Assembly: GCA_034440575.1 (NCBI GenBank)
Contig: JAOTOL010001634.1
Coordinates: 1,500,501 to 1,564,500 of the forward strand
DNA: 64,000 bases
Reading direction: 5' to 3'
DNA from: Imbricaverruca yamaguchii
Lineage: Eukaryota > Arthropoda > Thecostraca > Neoverrucidae
The notes under the pieces are model-generated. The model did not search any database, was not told where the DNA came from, and saw only the letters and a list, made by a program, of their open reading frames with translations. Both the position numbers and the translations under genes were made by a program. Of this stretch, positions 45,995-56,909 are shown piece after piece (the stretch's first letter is position 1; every line of letters begins with the position of its first letter).

Positions 45995-46015
45995 TCTGGC
46001 AGCCAAGCTGCCAGA
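45995..46015. other. Perfect 9-bp hairpin
   Basis: TCTGGCAGC-CAA-GCTGCCAGA. Isolated; significance unknown. Confidence 0.8.
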
Positions 46016-46719
46016 TGGCGGCGTCGACTAACCAGTCGAGGGACCTGGTGGGTCGGACACATCTCAGAGTCGACTACTTCGATGGATGGTCACATTCCGC
46101 CCGATGGTTCTTGGCCGCGTCGTGCGATGTTTGCCGGTTTAAATGGCTGCCAACTGTGCAACACATTCAACACTACTCCACACGGAGAAGTAGCTGAAAA
46201 ATCGGGGCCATATTTTCCATTACTTCTATTATCGCGATGACCTATAATGATGATCCTGTAATCCCACCAACTCCTGGCGCCGCCCACGGACGCATAATCA
46301 CACGTGCAAAACAACACCTTTCACCTTGTAATCCCATCGCGCGCATGGCTCCCCACATTTCCCGGGATACATTGAGTTGGACACGTGTTCCGGGCCGGCG
46401 GATGACGCGCCATTGTCCTCGTGTGCGCCATGAATGCCGATGAGCAGTGGCACAATAGTAGGCGTATCGTTCGGAGCTGCTGTGAGGCACAGTTTGGCAC
46501 CGCGTGCTCGATGGCTGACACTACCGGTGAGGTGTGCCCGCTCCTAATCGGGAGTTGGACGGATGATGGTGTCATGCTGAGCATCCCTTAACAGCGATTC
46601 TTGGTAGCCGGGGTTAAATCATACGTAGGTTACTTCATGATGGCCATAAGTCATCGCAGAGTACAGGGTCAATGAGTGGTTAAATTTGTCGCGCATGAAA
46701 TATTATGGGGAAACTGCGC

Positions 46720-46971
46720 TTAACCGAATGTTATAGGGTCTGATTCCTCGCCCCCATCCGGGATAGGTTGAGCGTCCATTTCCTCTAACGGCCGTTCCCG
46801 CGCCTCATCCGGCATTGGTTTACCCTCATCGAACCTCCGCCGGATAAAAAACCTAATCCGGTCGATCGGTGGTTGAGAAAGCGCAAACTCGGAATACGAC
46901 AAACGTGCCGCAACAGTGGCATCCAGAATGAAATAATTGTTTAACCTGGCTTTGGCGAGGAAATTGCACAG
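46720..46971 (-). CDS. Candidate exon or gene remnant, unrecognised
   Basis: A minus-strand frame open from just after a TAA (46972-46974) to a TAA at 46720. It reads like real protein: FLAKARLNNYFILDATVAA, then SQPPIDRIRFFIRRRFDEG, then an acidic tail ending EESDPITFG. It has no obvious ATG before the middle, so it would be an exon or a fragment of a mobile-element ORF. No domain was recognised, and the short length leaves chance possible. Confidence 0.25.
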   Translation of the reverse strand: MCNFLAKARLNNYFILDATVAARLSYSEFALSQPPIDRIRFFIRRRFDEGKPMPDEARERPLEEMDAQPIPDGGEESDPITFG

Positions 46972-48469
46972 TTATTTGGTTGTATATTTCGCACTTTCTT
47001 TATATCCGAATGTTATAGGGCCTGTTCCCGATTGTTATATGAGCACAGGTATTTGGTTGGTCATGCATGCTATTTTGCAGGCATTTGGGAGAAGGCTTAC
47101 CGGTATGCGTCTATGCTTTTTGCTTGCATTTATGTATGTGCCAGTGGCTGATGAAGGAGCTCCGCGTGCCCTCCACATGGGAAGGTGGTTTCCCTCTGCT
47201 GCACGGGCTTTGAATATTTATTCAAATTATTTTGAAAAAATATATGAAGGCAATGGCCACGTCCAAATGGATTGGAGGGTACCATCTCTAGGGTCCAATG
47301 TTAGCAGTTAAAATTATTGGGGTAGGGCAAACCAACACTAAGTGGCACTGCCTACTCAAAAATATATAAAGCTACACCCCTGCCCAAAAGGGTAGCCAGT
47401 CAAGTACACCAGACTACTCGAGTGCCCCTCGCTATACGGTTTTCGGATCGGAATCGGAATCAGAAAACATAGCTTGCGGCGTAATGTATAAGAACCACAT
47501 TTTTAAACCAAGCTACGGAATTCAAACTTCACACCATTAGTGCAATGTTTTTGGACATGGACACATATATCTCTCCTGAGGTGAAGGAGTCTTTCGATGG
47601 AACATTAATTGCCGCAATATGACAAGAAGGCGAAAACTAACTATGACCACTTTGCCAGATCATCGAAGATATAATGGTTCCATACAAAGTGGGTGAGGAA
47701 TTCCGATGAATTATTTCGATTTCCCACTTCGTTGATTTGTTCTTCTGACTGCATGGTACCTGTGTAGGACAGACTCTTGAACTCAGATTCAAGCTGAACG
47801 ATTTGAACGCAATGAAGCTTTCTTTTTGTCAATTGAAGTGCCGTCACCTACCATGGTGTGGACACGGTATAAATTGTTCGATGTCGCCGAAGTACATAAT
47901 TGCAGTGCGGAATGCTTCAGACATAAAATGAAGACTTTGGCCGCCGCGTTTTGAACGAAATGGAGAAAATATCCGTTTATTTGGTCTTTTCACTCTTTCG
48001 TCTTAAAAGCCCTTCGCATCCTAAAAACCTTAGTAATTACATTTACGTACCAATTTTCTCAATAGCTTCTACTCATTCCAGTGTGAGGTATGGGTATGTT
48101 CTTGTGGAGGAATGTATGCATGCAATGTTCAGAACATAAGCATCAGAATTTCCCAATATTCTGTGAAAAGGCATCTTCTTCAATGCTTGGCCGAACGTTA
48201 TATTTCGCAAAAAGCTAGGCTGTCCCAGCGAATTGGGGTTCGTCCCTCAATGTTCAAAGCAAGAATATACCCATGGTGTAAGGAAATGTGCGATACGAGC
48301 ATTGGAATATTTGTTATGGGTGAATTTTCTGTATGTTTCGCATTGTGCCTTGTGTAGGAAGATAGCTCTTAGAACGGACAAACAGACGCTCGCGTTGAAG
48401 TAAATTGCAGTTTCTTTTGGCCCTTTTCCCACACTGTCGTAGCTTCCGAGGAAATTCCCACATGGCAGG
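46972..48469. other. Intronic spacer, nothing recognised
   Basis: AT-rich unique sequence with short ORFs only. Confidence 0.5.
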
Positions 48470-49232
48470 GCCTCCTCTAAGGAATTGTAACTATGTGGAA
48501 TTTCTTGCACATACCTAATCAGTACAATATGGAATAACATCGGATCTATGGTGGGCGGATCTAGCCCACCTGCTGGGAGTGGGTGGGGGGGGTAGCTTTC
48601 GGCATGGACCCATCCTTATCCCTTAGTGGGGTACGTATGGTTTGCGTCATGGGAGGGAGGTAATCGGATTTGTAGTGTGACCAACCTACCACCATTTTTT
48701 GGCGTAAGGATAACGTATAAATTTTGCATATTTGCCTATTACAGTTCAAATCGAAGATTCTGGCTAAAGTAAGCATTTTTATTAGGGCACATTGACTTCC
48801 AACAAGGTTTCTCGGTCTGCTCTATCCATTAGAAAAGGAAAATTTAAAAAAAAAACTAGAAAACTCAAAATCATGAAAGTTGAAGAAAAAAATATTTTGG
48901 GGTGTCCAAAAATATTATGACACTAGTCGATTTGGCTGTCCTTTCCTGATTCCAAATAAGTTTTTTCTTCTCAAATATCCCCCAAAATGAACTCCCCAGA
49001 GCCAAAAATATAACGTGAGCCGTGAAAAATCGTGAAAATCGGACCCCCTAGTGACGTCACCTTTGGGGAATTTGTTTTTTCAAGGGTGGATCCGGCCCTA
49101 CTCATCGAGCGCTTTCCGATGACACATCTTTCGTTTTCGTGGGACGCTTAGTTTGAATTTTATGGAGTTTACTATCCCCCCACCCGAGACGGGGTGTGAG
49201 GATCTGACCGGAGAGACGGCGCGAGTTAAGAA
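48470..49232 (-). mobile_element. Dispersed repeat family B, copy 2 (-)
   Basis: The most complete copy. Read on the minus strand, 49232-48700 matches 28675-29230. Its other end (48470-48700; CTAGCCCACC, TAGCTTTCGGCA, GGTAATCGGATTTG) matches 63640-63900 in the same orientation. It lies in intron 2, so copies 1 and 2 flank exon 2 as inverted repeats. No intact ORF; the family is not recognised. Confidence 0.85.
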
Positions 49233-49289
49233 ACCTGGATGCATGCTGAGCTTTGACGTACTTCATCTCTTTGGTTAAATAGGCTCCCA

Positions 49290-50490
49290 GAATGGCTATT
49301 GAACCCAGCCCCTGGCTCGGTGTTCGTTTTTGTACCCATTGTGTTTGTCTTTGGCTACATATGTGCTTTAGGTTCAGCCAATTTTTGTTATGGGCCCGGC
49401 ACATTTTTGAGACTCCAGGTCTTGTTGGCGTTTTGTTGCTTTTTTGTGCACCGTTGCATTTTGTTAGGTACCGACGCGTTTTCAAATACCCGACACTTTC
49501 ATTTAGTGCCAGGACATTTTGTTCTTTTTAGGACTATGTCATTTCTTGCGAGCCCATAGCTGTTTTTGAAGCCCTCAGCGGTCTCATGATCCCGATGTGA
49601 TTTGGGGTCCACCAATGTGTTTTTTTAGAGCTCCCAGTGTGTTTATTTAGGGATGCAACGCATGTTTGAGGCCACTTCCGTTTGTTTGCGAGATCCGCTT
49701 TGAAGGACCCGAAGTCCTTTCGGTCTCTCGTTGTGCTCTTGGGTCCCGTTTTGGATGCTCTTGAGGCACATTTATGGGTTCCCGCACGATTTTGGGGATC
49801 CCGGCGCGCTTTTATCGGTTCCAGGCTGTAGTTCTGGGGACAAAACACCAGATTTCTGCGCTCAACGCGACTTAGGCGGACATTTTCTAAATTTTTAAAA
49901 TCGAAATTGGCCTGATTTTATGCTGTTGTCGGATGCCCGGCACCATATTTTAGTACTCCTCCGGTACGTTTATGTTTTCATGGCCGAACGCGATTTCTGA
50001 AGGCATGTGGTGCTATTTCTGAGGCTTCAGAGCCATTTTACTGGCTCAGACACTTCTTTTGGTATCCCTCACTATTTTGAAGTGCTCCGGCTTTATATTT
50101 TTGGTCCCGGTGCGATTTTTTGCGTCACGCTGTGCTTATTTGGGACCCTCGACGCCAATTTTTGAGAGCCCCAACGGAAATATGTAATGCCTGACCCGAA
50201 CTGTTGGGACTTCTGACATAAATGTTGAGTCCCGAGCGCGACATTTTTTTGTGGCGACGGAAGTTGACGGAATTTATCAGGGTGCGTTGTACTTAGCTGG
50301 GGTCACATCACGATTTTGGCGGGTCTCGGTGAAATTTTCCGGCCCAGGCGCGTGTTTTCTGGTACCCGCTTCATTGGCTTGGATCCCCCTAGGCGAAATC
50401 TGTTGACGCCGATGCAAATTTTCGGGGTACCAGCGCGATTTTTGGATTCTCCAACACGATTCTTGGGAGCCCATCCCTCTCAGGATGAAG
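49290..50490 (+). repeat. Heavily decayed T-rich minisatellite, about 27-30 bp
   Basis: A loose motif (GCGCGATTTTTGGGGATCCC-like) recurs about 40 times with much variation: GCGCGCTTTTATCGGTTCC, GCACGATTTTGGGGATCCC, GCGCGTGTTTTCTGGTACC, GCGCGATTTTTGGATTCTCC. It is much older than the clean arrays. Confidence 0.65.
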
Positions 50491-50807
50491 GGGTGGGATC
50501 ATTTTCTCCTTTGGTACGTCGCAGCACATCTTCCCTTGTTACAAAGGCAACACAAAGCTACATATGTCTCTTCATTTTAGCGGCATCGAAGAAAAGACCG
50601 CAATTGAATATCTACCTCTCATTAGTCATGTCGTGCGCTTCGACTCACGTCGCCCCGCTTCTGTGTTCGTGATACAAATGCACCGTTCCAAGGAAAAATC
50701 ACTTCCTACAGGAAATATACTAAGGTTTGGTGTTGGTCGCATTCTCCATTCAGCTGCCTTTGAATAAGTGGGATTATTTTTACTCCGTTTGGTGGGATTT
50801 CACGGCA

Positions 50808-50831
50808 CTAGGTGGGACGCATCCCACCTAG
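50808..50831. other. Perfect 10-bp hairpin next to repeat fragment
   Basis: CTAGGTGGGA-CGCA-TCCCACCTAG. Just downstream, AGAGGAGGCCCTGCCATG (about 50841) matches the end of repeat family B in the opposite orientation to 48470. Confidence 0.75.
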
Positions 50832-52859
50832 TTAACATGTTAGAGGAGGCCCTGCCATGCGGAATGTCTACTGGTTTTGTCCAAGAATATGTCAGCGAAG
50901 TATGGTAGGCAAGCTCGAACCCCCAAATGGTAGTATTGTTGTAAACGGACAGCATATTTTCCCTGCACCATACAGACGACATTTTATGGCTCAAAAGTCA
51001 GCAAATTGCCGGCCATTATCAACAACTGGCTAAATGTGTTCACATCGCATGTTCTCCACATGTCCATCACAAAGGCCGGCTGCCGAGGTTCGGCAACTAA
51101 TGCAAATCCGAGCTACACCAACGGCTTTCCGGCTAACGAGGTCATAGCCTGGTATGCTGGGCACCGTCTGATGTGGCCGACGCTGAGAGTGCCAGGCATT
51201 GCAGCATGCACGGTCGCCAGCAGACATCGGCGAAATTGCCCTCTGTTCAGCAGCTGCAGACAGGGATGGAAAAAAAGGCCGTCACCGATGAAATTTCCAA
51301 TGGTCAAGTTTGCCACGAGTTACTATTTACACATATTTAGGTATTGAGTGCCTCCTACGGCACATCCGAATGATGGTGAATGTAGTCGTATGGTATACTT
51401 TAAATTGAGACTTTAGTTAATTGTTGCAAGTTAATGGATATCATAAAGGGGTGTAGTGATCTGATGACCAGTGGGTGCGGGATGAGTTGAAAGAATACTG
51501 GCATTTACCAATGGCGGTCCATGAGTTATGGCAGTGTCGTGATTACTTGAGTATTTGTCTGTATGCATGTGTGTTGAGGACTTGAGGTCGAGGTTTACAC
51601 CAGTATTTTTATGCGAGTGATTCATGTTCAAGCAACACTGTAAGTCAGGATGAACATCTGATATATATGGGTAGAATATTGATATTAAATGGGAATGATG
51701 ACAACATAATATATGTGTGGCACTGAATGCGACGTACAAGTCACACAAAATCACGGTACACGCCAATGCTCCGGTATCTTATGTTACCTGCTACACATGT
51801 GGTTGCTTTGCATGTGCATGTATGGATATCGAATGGTGCTTGGGATTATTAAGCATAGTTTATTGCGCATCCATGCACAAGATTACCGGTGTAAAATGGA
51901 ATCACAGTCCCAGATTGCTCTGTTCAATTTTCGTCCATGTTTGCCTCCTGACATTGGAAACAATTTGAAATCTTGACACTCTAAAGGTATAAATTATGCC
52001 AGTAGGATTCGCTTCAGATATCCAGCTTTGAAATCGTCACAATAGATTCCGAGAGCTAAGGGAGAGGGGCGGAATACACCTTCACATTAAGACCTAGACT
52101 ATCCATACCGTGATAGGGTTAAGGGAAGGTACGAGACACAAGTACACTGCAGCAGGCTCCGAACAGCAACAGAGCTAGATTTCCCATTCATTGGGTCGAG
52201 AAACCAACTAAGCCATTGTACCAACTAGGACCATTGTACTCTCCTAACACATTCGGTTTCCTGGCGATAGCTCAGTTTTTTTACCCGGCGGATATGGATA
52301 TATGTATGTATGGATAATCGGCACAAAGAAACGTAATGCAGTAATGCAAGCAATATAACTAATGAAACCCAGTGATATTGGCTCGTGTGAATTTCAGTTC
52401 GAGCAGGCAATTCAATGTGCCACGAGTTCCTTTGCTAAAGAGTGCCCTTCATAGAAGCCGGTGACTCGGTCACAAAAGTCGTTCTCGTCAGAAGAGGTGC
52501 ATTTGAGTACATCAACAGCGTATGACAACAGCATTCCACATCATGCAGGTGTTGAAGTCCTAGGCTCGCTAGTTCCCATCTGACCTATCGGGTTAAAGTG
52601 ATGTCTGCGTCTGTGTACATTGTACCCACGCTCCTCATCATGATCGTGCCTGCAACACGAAGCACGACGTTTGCAAAGGGATCCGCATTTTGCCGGTATT
52701 CACACACTGTAGACGACGTCTTCATTTCCTTCTCGTCAGAGCAGCCGCAGGTTGTGGTCTCCTGTCGGGGGATCTGACCAAAGGGCTCTCCGTCATAGGA
52801 GGCTCTCTGGTTGCTGGGAGCGCCGTGCCAGGAGCGCTCACCACTGGTGTCCGTCAGCA
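50832..52859. other. Intronic spacer, nothing recognised
   Basis: 2 kb of unique sequence with no exon or RNA gene seen. Confidence 0.5.
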
Positions 52860-53275
52860 CGGAAACAACGAATATCCATCACCACTGGAGGCACGTGAAG
52901 TAAATCACCACTATTGCAGACAACGTTCATCACCACTAGAGCAGCTTACTGGTCACCAGCACTGATGTCACCCAATGTTCGTCGCCACTAATGCAGCCTA
53001 TGTCAATCACCACTAGTGCTGCCAAATGTTCGTCGCTACTAGTGCAGGCTATGCCAATCACCACTGGTGTTACCCAGTGTTCGTCACCACTAGAGCAGCC
53101 CAGTGTTCATTACCACTAGAACCGCCCAATGTCCATCACCACCAGCGTAGCATAATGTCCATCACCAGCAAGGCAGCCCAACTTCCATCACCATCAGTGC
53201 AGCCATCACCACTATTGCAGCCCAATGTGCAATCACCATTAGAGCAGCTCAATGTTCATTGTCACTACTTGGCCC
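52860..53275 (+). repeat. Diverged ATCACCACT minisatellite
   Basis: Units such as TCATCACCACTAGAGCAGCC and TCGTCGCCACTAATGCAGCC recur every 25-33 bp, about 14 times, with varied spacers (CCAATGTTC). Confidence 0.85.
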
Positions 53276-55005
53276 ACTTCGTCAATTGGAAGAAAGCGCA
53301 TGGAAACATAAGACAAAAAAAAACACCATATCAAGGAGACAGTAATTGTCATCATATAGTCAGTGGTGAAGTGGCCATGTCAAGTGGTCACATTAAACAA
53401 GTGGTCATGCATGCTGAACTGTGCATTCCAATTTTGTACCAATAGAGCTAGAAAATGTGGATGTTTTGTCACCGATAGTATCCAGTAGATCGGAAAACTT
53501 TTTTCCCCACTGCCTACAGGGTAAACCTACCTAATCTGACTGACACGATTTAGCATATTTCCATGTTCCGCTCCACGATGACTGCACCCATCAGTTGTTG
53601 GACACTGTTGGCATGGCGTCACATACATCATCCGCCGTCATGTTTCACACAACACGTGCGCTTCACGCGGTTGGAATGATCCGCCTGCAACAACACCTGG
53701 CGAACATTTTTCACATTCCTGGTGATCCCCAAAGCTGTGGAAGTGCTTTGGCGGAACTGGGAGTTCGCCGGTGAAACAAAATCATGATGTTGACATGCTT
53801 TATGCTGATAAGTGTGTTATTGGACGATGCTTTCTGGTTTCGTTGTTAATAACACGTTAGTTTGCAAGAATACCAAAGACGTGGTCTGCGCTGCCACCAA
53901 GTGACATCAACAGACACAGATGGAGCGGGAGCAGAGGTGGGAGGAGAGTGACATCGACAAACACCTGTAGACGGTAGCACACCAGCAGACACACCGAGTA
54001 GACGGAGCGGGCGGATGGGGTAGGAGGGGACCAAGGAGCGCATTCAGAGCAAATCGTGTAAATACCGAGAACAGCCACACAAGGAAAAAAATGATTCACG
54101 AAAGTTCAAGGCACACGCTCTGGGCAGATCGCAGATGAAGACATTTCAACAGACAGAGCAGACACTCACAGGAAAAGTTCAGCGTGGGCAGAGCACCCAC
54201 AACAGCACGCCGAGCGAAGATCCATTCTTGGTAGAGACGCACAATGGCATAGGAAGGCGGATGGGTAAGAAGAAAATGCGTTGATGCCTTCATGAATTTG
54301 TCAATGTTCGAGAACAACAAGAACAACAAATTAGCAATCCCAGAAGAAGACATTCATCTGCATAGTCATGCTGCCTTTGTAATAGTAACAGAGCAACATC
54401 GTCGAAATAATAGGAAAGCCTTCAAGGAAAACACCATGTCCAAGTGACATCAGCCACCCTGTTTTGTTATCGCTAACCATGCCATCTTGTCGCGTGTTTT
54501 ACTTAACCGACCACAACATCACTGCATGGGTTAGGTGGCAACCCGTGTTTTAAATACCTGGTCAAGTCCCGGCCTGCACCCAACCAGAAAATTGCGGCCG
54601 GGAATGCAGGGTGTGTCCGCCTGCGGTGAGGGGAACGGTGATCGGCCGCTATGCCATGCTGTGCTGGCGCGTGCAGCCGCCTCTGTCAGACAGGCTCGGC
54701 AACAGCTGGACAGTGTGGTGGCGCGCTTCGCTCCGCCCGGACAGTCTGCGAGCATGCCTGGTGACCCCTCATAGCCAATCCTCTTAACGACCCTACGCTG
54801 CGCACACAATCACACGTGAAATTGGATTCGACCAAGTGGAGAGTGCGATTTTATCGTTGGCGTAATTATCGATAGCGTGAGTCGATCTACCGGGCGAAAA
54901 TGGCCGACCGGCGGACAGGGCAGCCATGTGCCGGCCACGCCCCCTTCTGATATGCGCTGCTGTAGCGCTGGCGACGGTCGGGCGCCACGACTGACCATAT
55001 TTGGC
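53276..55005. other. Intronic spacer, nothing recognised
   Basis: 1.7 kb of unique sequence. A GC-rich + frame at 54535-54774 has an Ala-rich helix-like stretch but starts and stops without splice support, so it is not called. Confidence 0.45.
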
Positions 55006-55700
55006 CACATACTGACCACCCGTCCACGGCTGTAGCTCTGGCGACGGTTGGACGCTACGGCTGATAACCGTCCCCGGCTGCAGCTCTGCGACGGCTGGAC
55101 GCCACGGCTGATGACCACCCGTCCCCGGCTGTAGCTCTGCGACGGCTGGACGCCACGGCTGATGACCATCCGTCCCCGGCTGTAGCTCTGCGACTACAGA
55201 GCCACGGCTGATGGCCACCCGTCCCCGGCTGTAGCTCTGTGACGGCTGGACGCCACGACTGATGACTACCCGTTCACGGCTGTAGTTCTGGTGACGGTTG
55301 CAGTTCTGGTGACGGCTGGACGCCACGACTGATGACCACCAGTTCACGGCTGTAGCTCTGGTGACGGCTGCAATTCTGGTGACGGCTGGACGCCACGACT
55401 GATGACCACCCCTTTCCGGCTGTAGCTCTGGTGACGGCTGGACGCCACGGCTGATAACCACCCATCCCCGGCTGTAGCTCTGTGACGGCTGGATGCCACG
55501 GCTGATAACCACCCGTCCCCGGCTGTAGCTCTGTGACGGCTGGATGCCACGGTTGATAACCACCCGTCCACGGCTGTAGCTCTGGTGACTGTTGCAGTTC
55601 TGGTGACGGCTGGATGCCACGACTGATGACCACCCGTTTCCGGGTGTGGCTTCGTGATGGTCGGGGCGTCACGACTGATGGCCATCCGTTTCCGGCTACA
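55006..55700 (+). repeat. 51-bp minisatellite (700 bp)
   Basis: GACGGCTGGACGCCACGGCT followed by GATGACCACCCGTCCCCGGC and TGTAGCTCTG repeats at a 51-bp period, with insertions of GGTGACGGTTGCAGTTCT. About 13 units. Confidence 0.94.
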
Positions 55701-56014
55701 CCCTGATTTTGTCATCGGCGAATAGTGGTGGAAGTTCTCAGTCCTACAGGCTGACGACAGGGTGGCAGGGTGGCCCTAATCTCGCCACCCTGTTGTAGGC
55801 TGGCCTTAGCCAGTGTGCTAACATTCTGGGACTAATAGTCCGATACTAATACCGTCCTGCGGGTGAAAGTCACAGTTCCACAGTGCACAATAGGGTAACA
55901 TTGGAGGACACCATAAAAAGTGCCTGCAGGATAGCGAGCCGACCTCACGCGTTTTGTCCGACATTGGTAAGCCATTCACCATCCCCTGTGGCAGTGTCCT
56001 TCCACTGACCGTCC

Positions 56015-56215
56015 AAGCTCGGTCATAGTCTGAGGCGGCTGTCAGACGGCGTGGCTCGCAATAAAGCATGTGGTCATCCATCTGGGCTATGACGTGAGTC
56101 ACAGCCTGAGGTGGCCGTCAGACGGCGTGGCTCGTAATACGGCATCTGTCCGCCCATCTGGCCTATGACCTGAGACACAGTCTGAGGCGGCTAGCATTCG
56201 GCGTGGCTCGCAGCA
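56015..56215 (+). repeat. 76-bp tandem repeat, 2.6 copies
   Basis: TCTGAGGCGGCTGTCAGACG-type units start at about 56029, 56105 and 56181. Each also contains GGCGTGGCTCGCA and CATCTGGSCTATGAC. Confidence 0.9.
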
Positions 56216-56909
56216 TGGCCGGCGGCCGTCCGTTTGGAATGATGTTGACGCCGGTGCCGCGTATCCCGGCCTCCTCACAGCGGCCCGATGGCGAATGCGC
56301 CGCACGAGGTCACAACACGAGGCGGCGCGCGCCATCATCATTTCATTTCGTGCCGGGAAGCCGGCGTGTGGCATGTGCCGGACCGGGCTTCTTGCGGCGC
56401 AGCATTAATAACGGTCATCGCGCTGTGGCAGCTGTGTTGTTAGCGTGTCTCGCTATGAAGGGGTGATAAGTACTAAGTACCACCCGGCTCGAGTCGAGCC
56501 GTGCTGTGTCGACCTGACACAAAAAAGCGACCGGCTCGGCCGGCCGTCGGTCGCGCTGCTGATGGGCGGCGGCCACCGACAACCGGCGCCGCCGGATATC
56601 CGGCGGTTCCGGCCCCCGCCCGGCGGCAGAGAGTCACGCCCAGCGTGCGGCCGGTGGCCAGTCGCTGTCGCGGATACCCGCGCGTCGCACGGCGCCGCCG
56701 CCACCGCCGCCGCTGTCGACGCTCACCAGTCGACCGCCGACGGACGTCGATTAGGTTGGCAGAGCGGCGGCCCCGGACACACAAGATCGCGTGAGATAGA
56801 CGAAGCATCAGTCTGGCGCGACGTCTGGCGGGCCCGTGCGTGACGGGCCGCGCCGGCGCGTGACCGGTGGCGGCATGCGTGATCCGGCGAGTGTGGTCGC
56901 GCACGGCCC

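Noticed and set aside
53846..54099. Minus-strand ORFs with cysteine/valine-rich text
   Set aside because: Short, no domain, no splice support.
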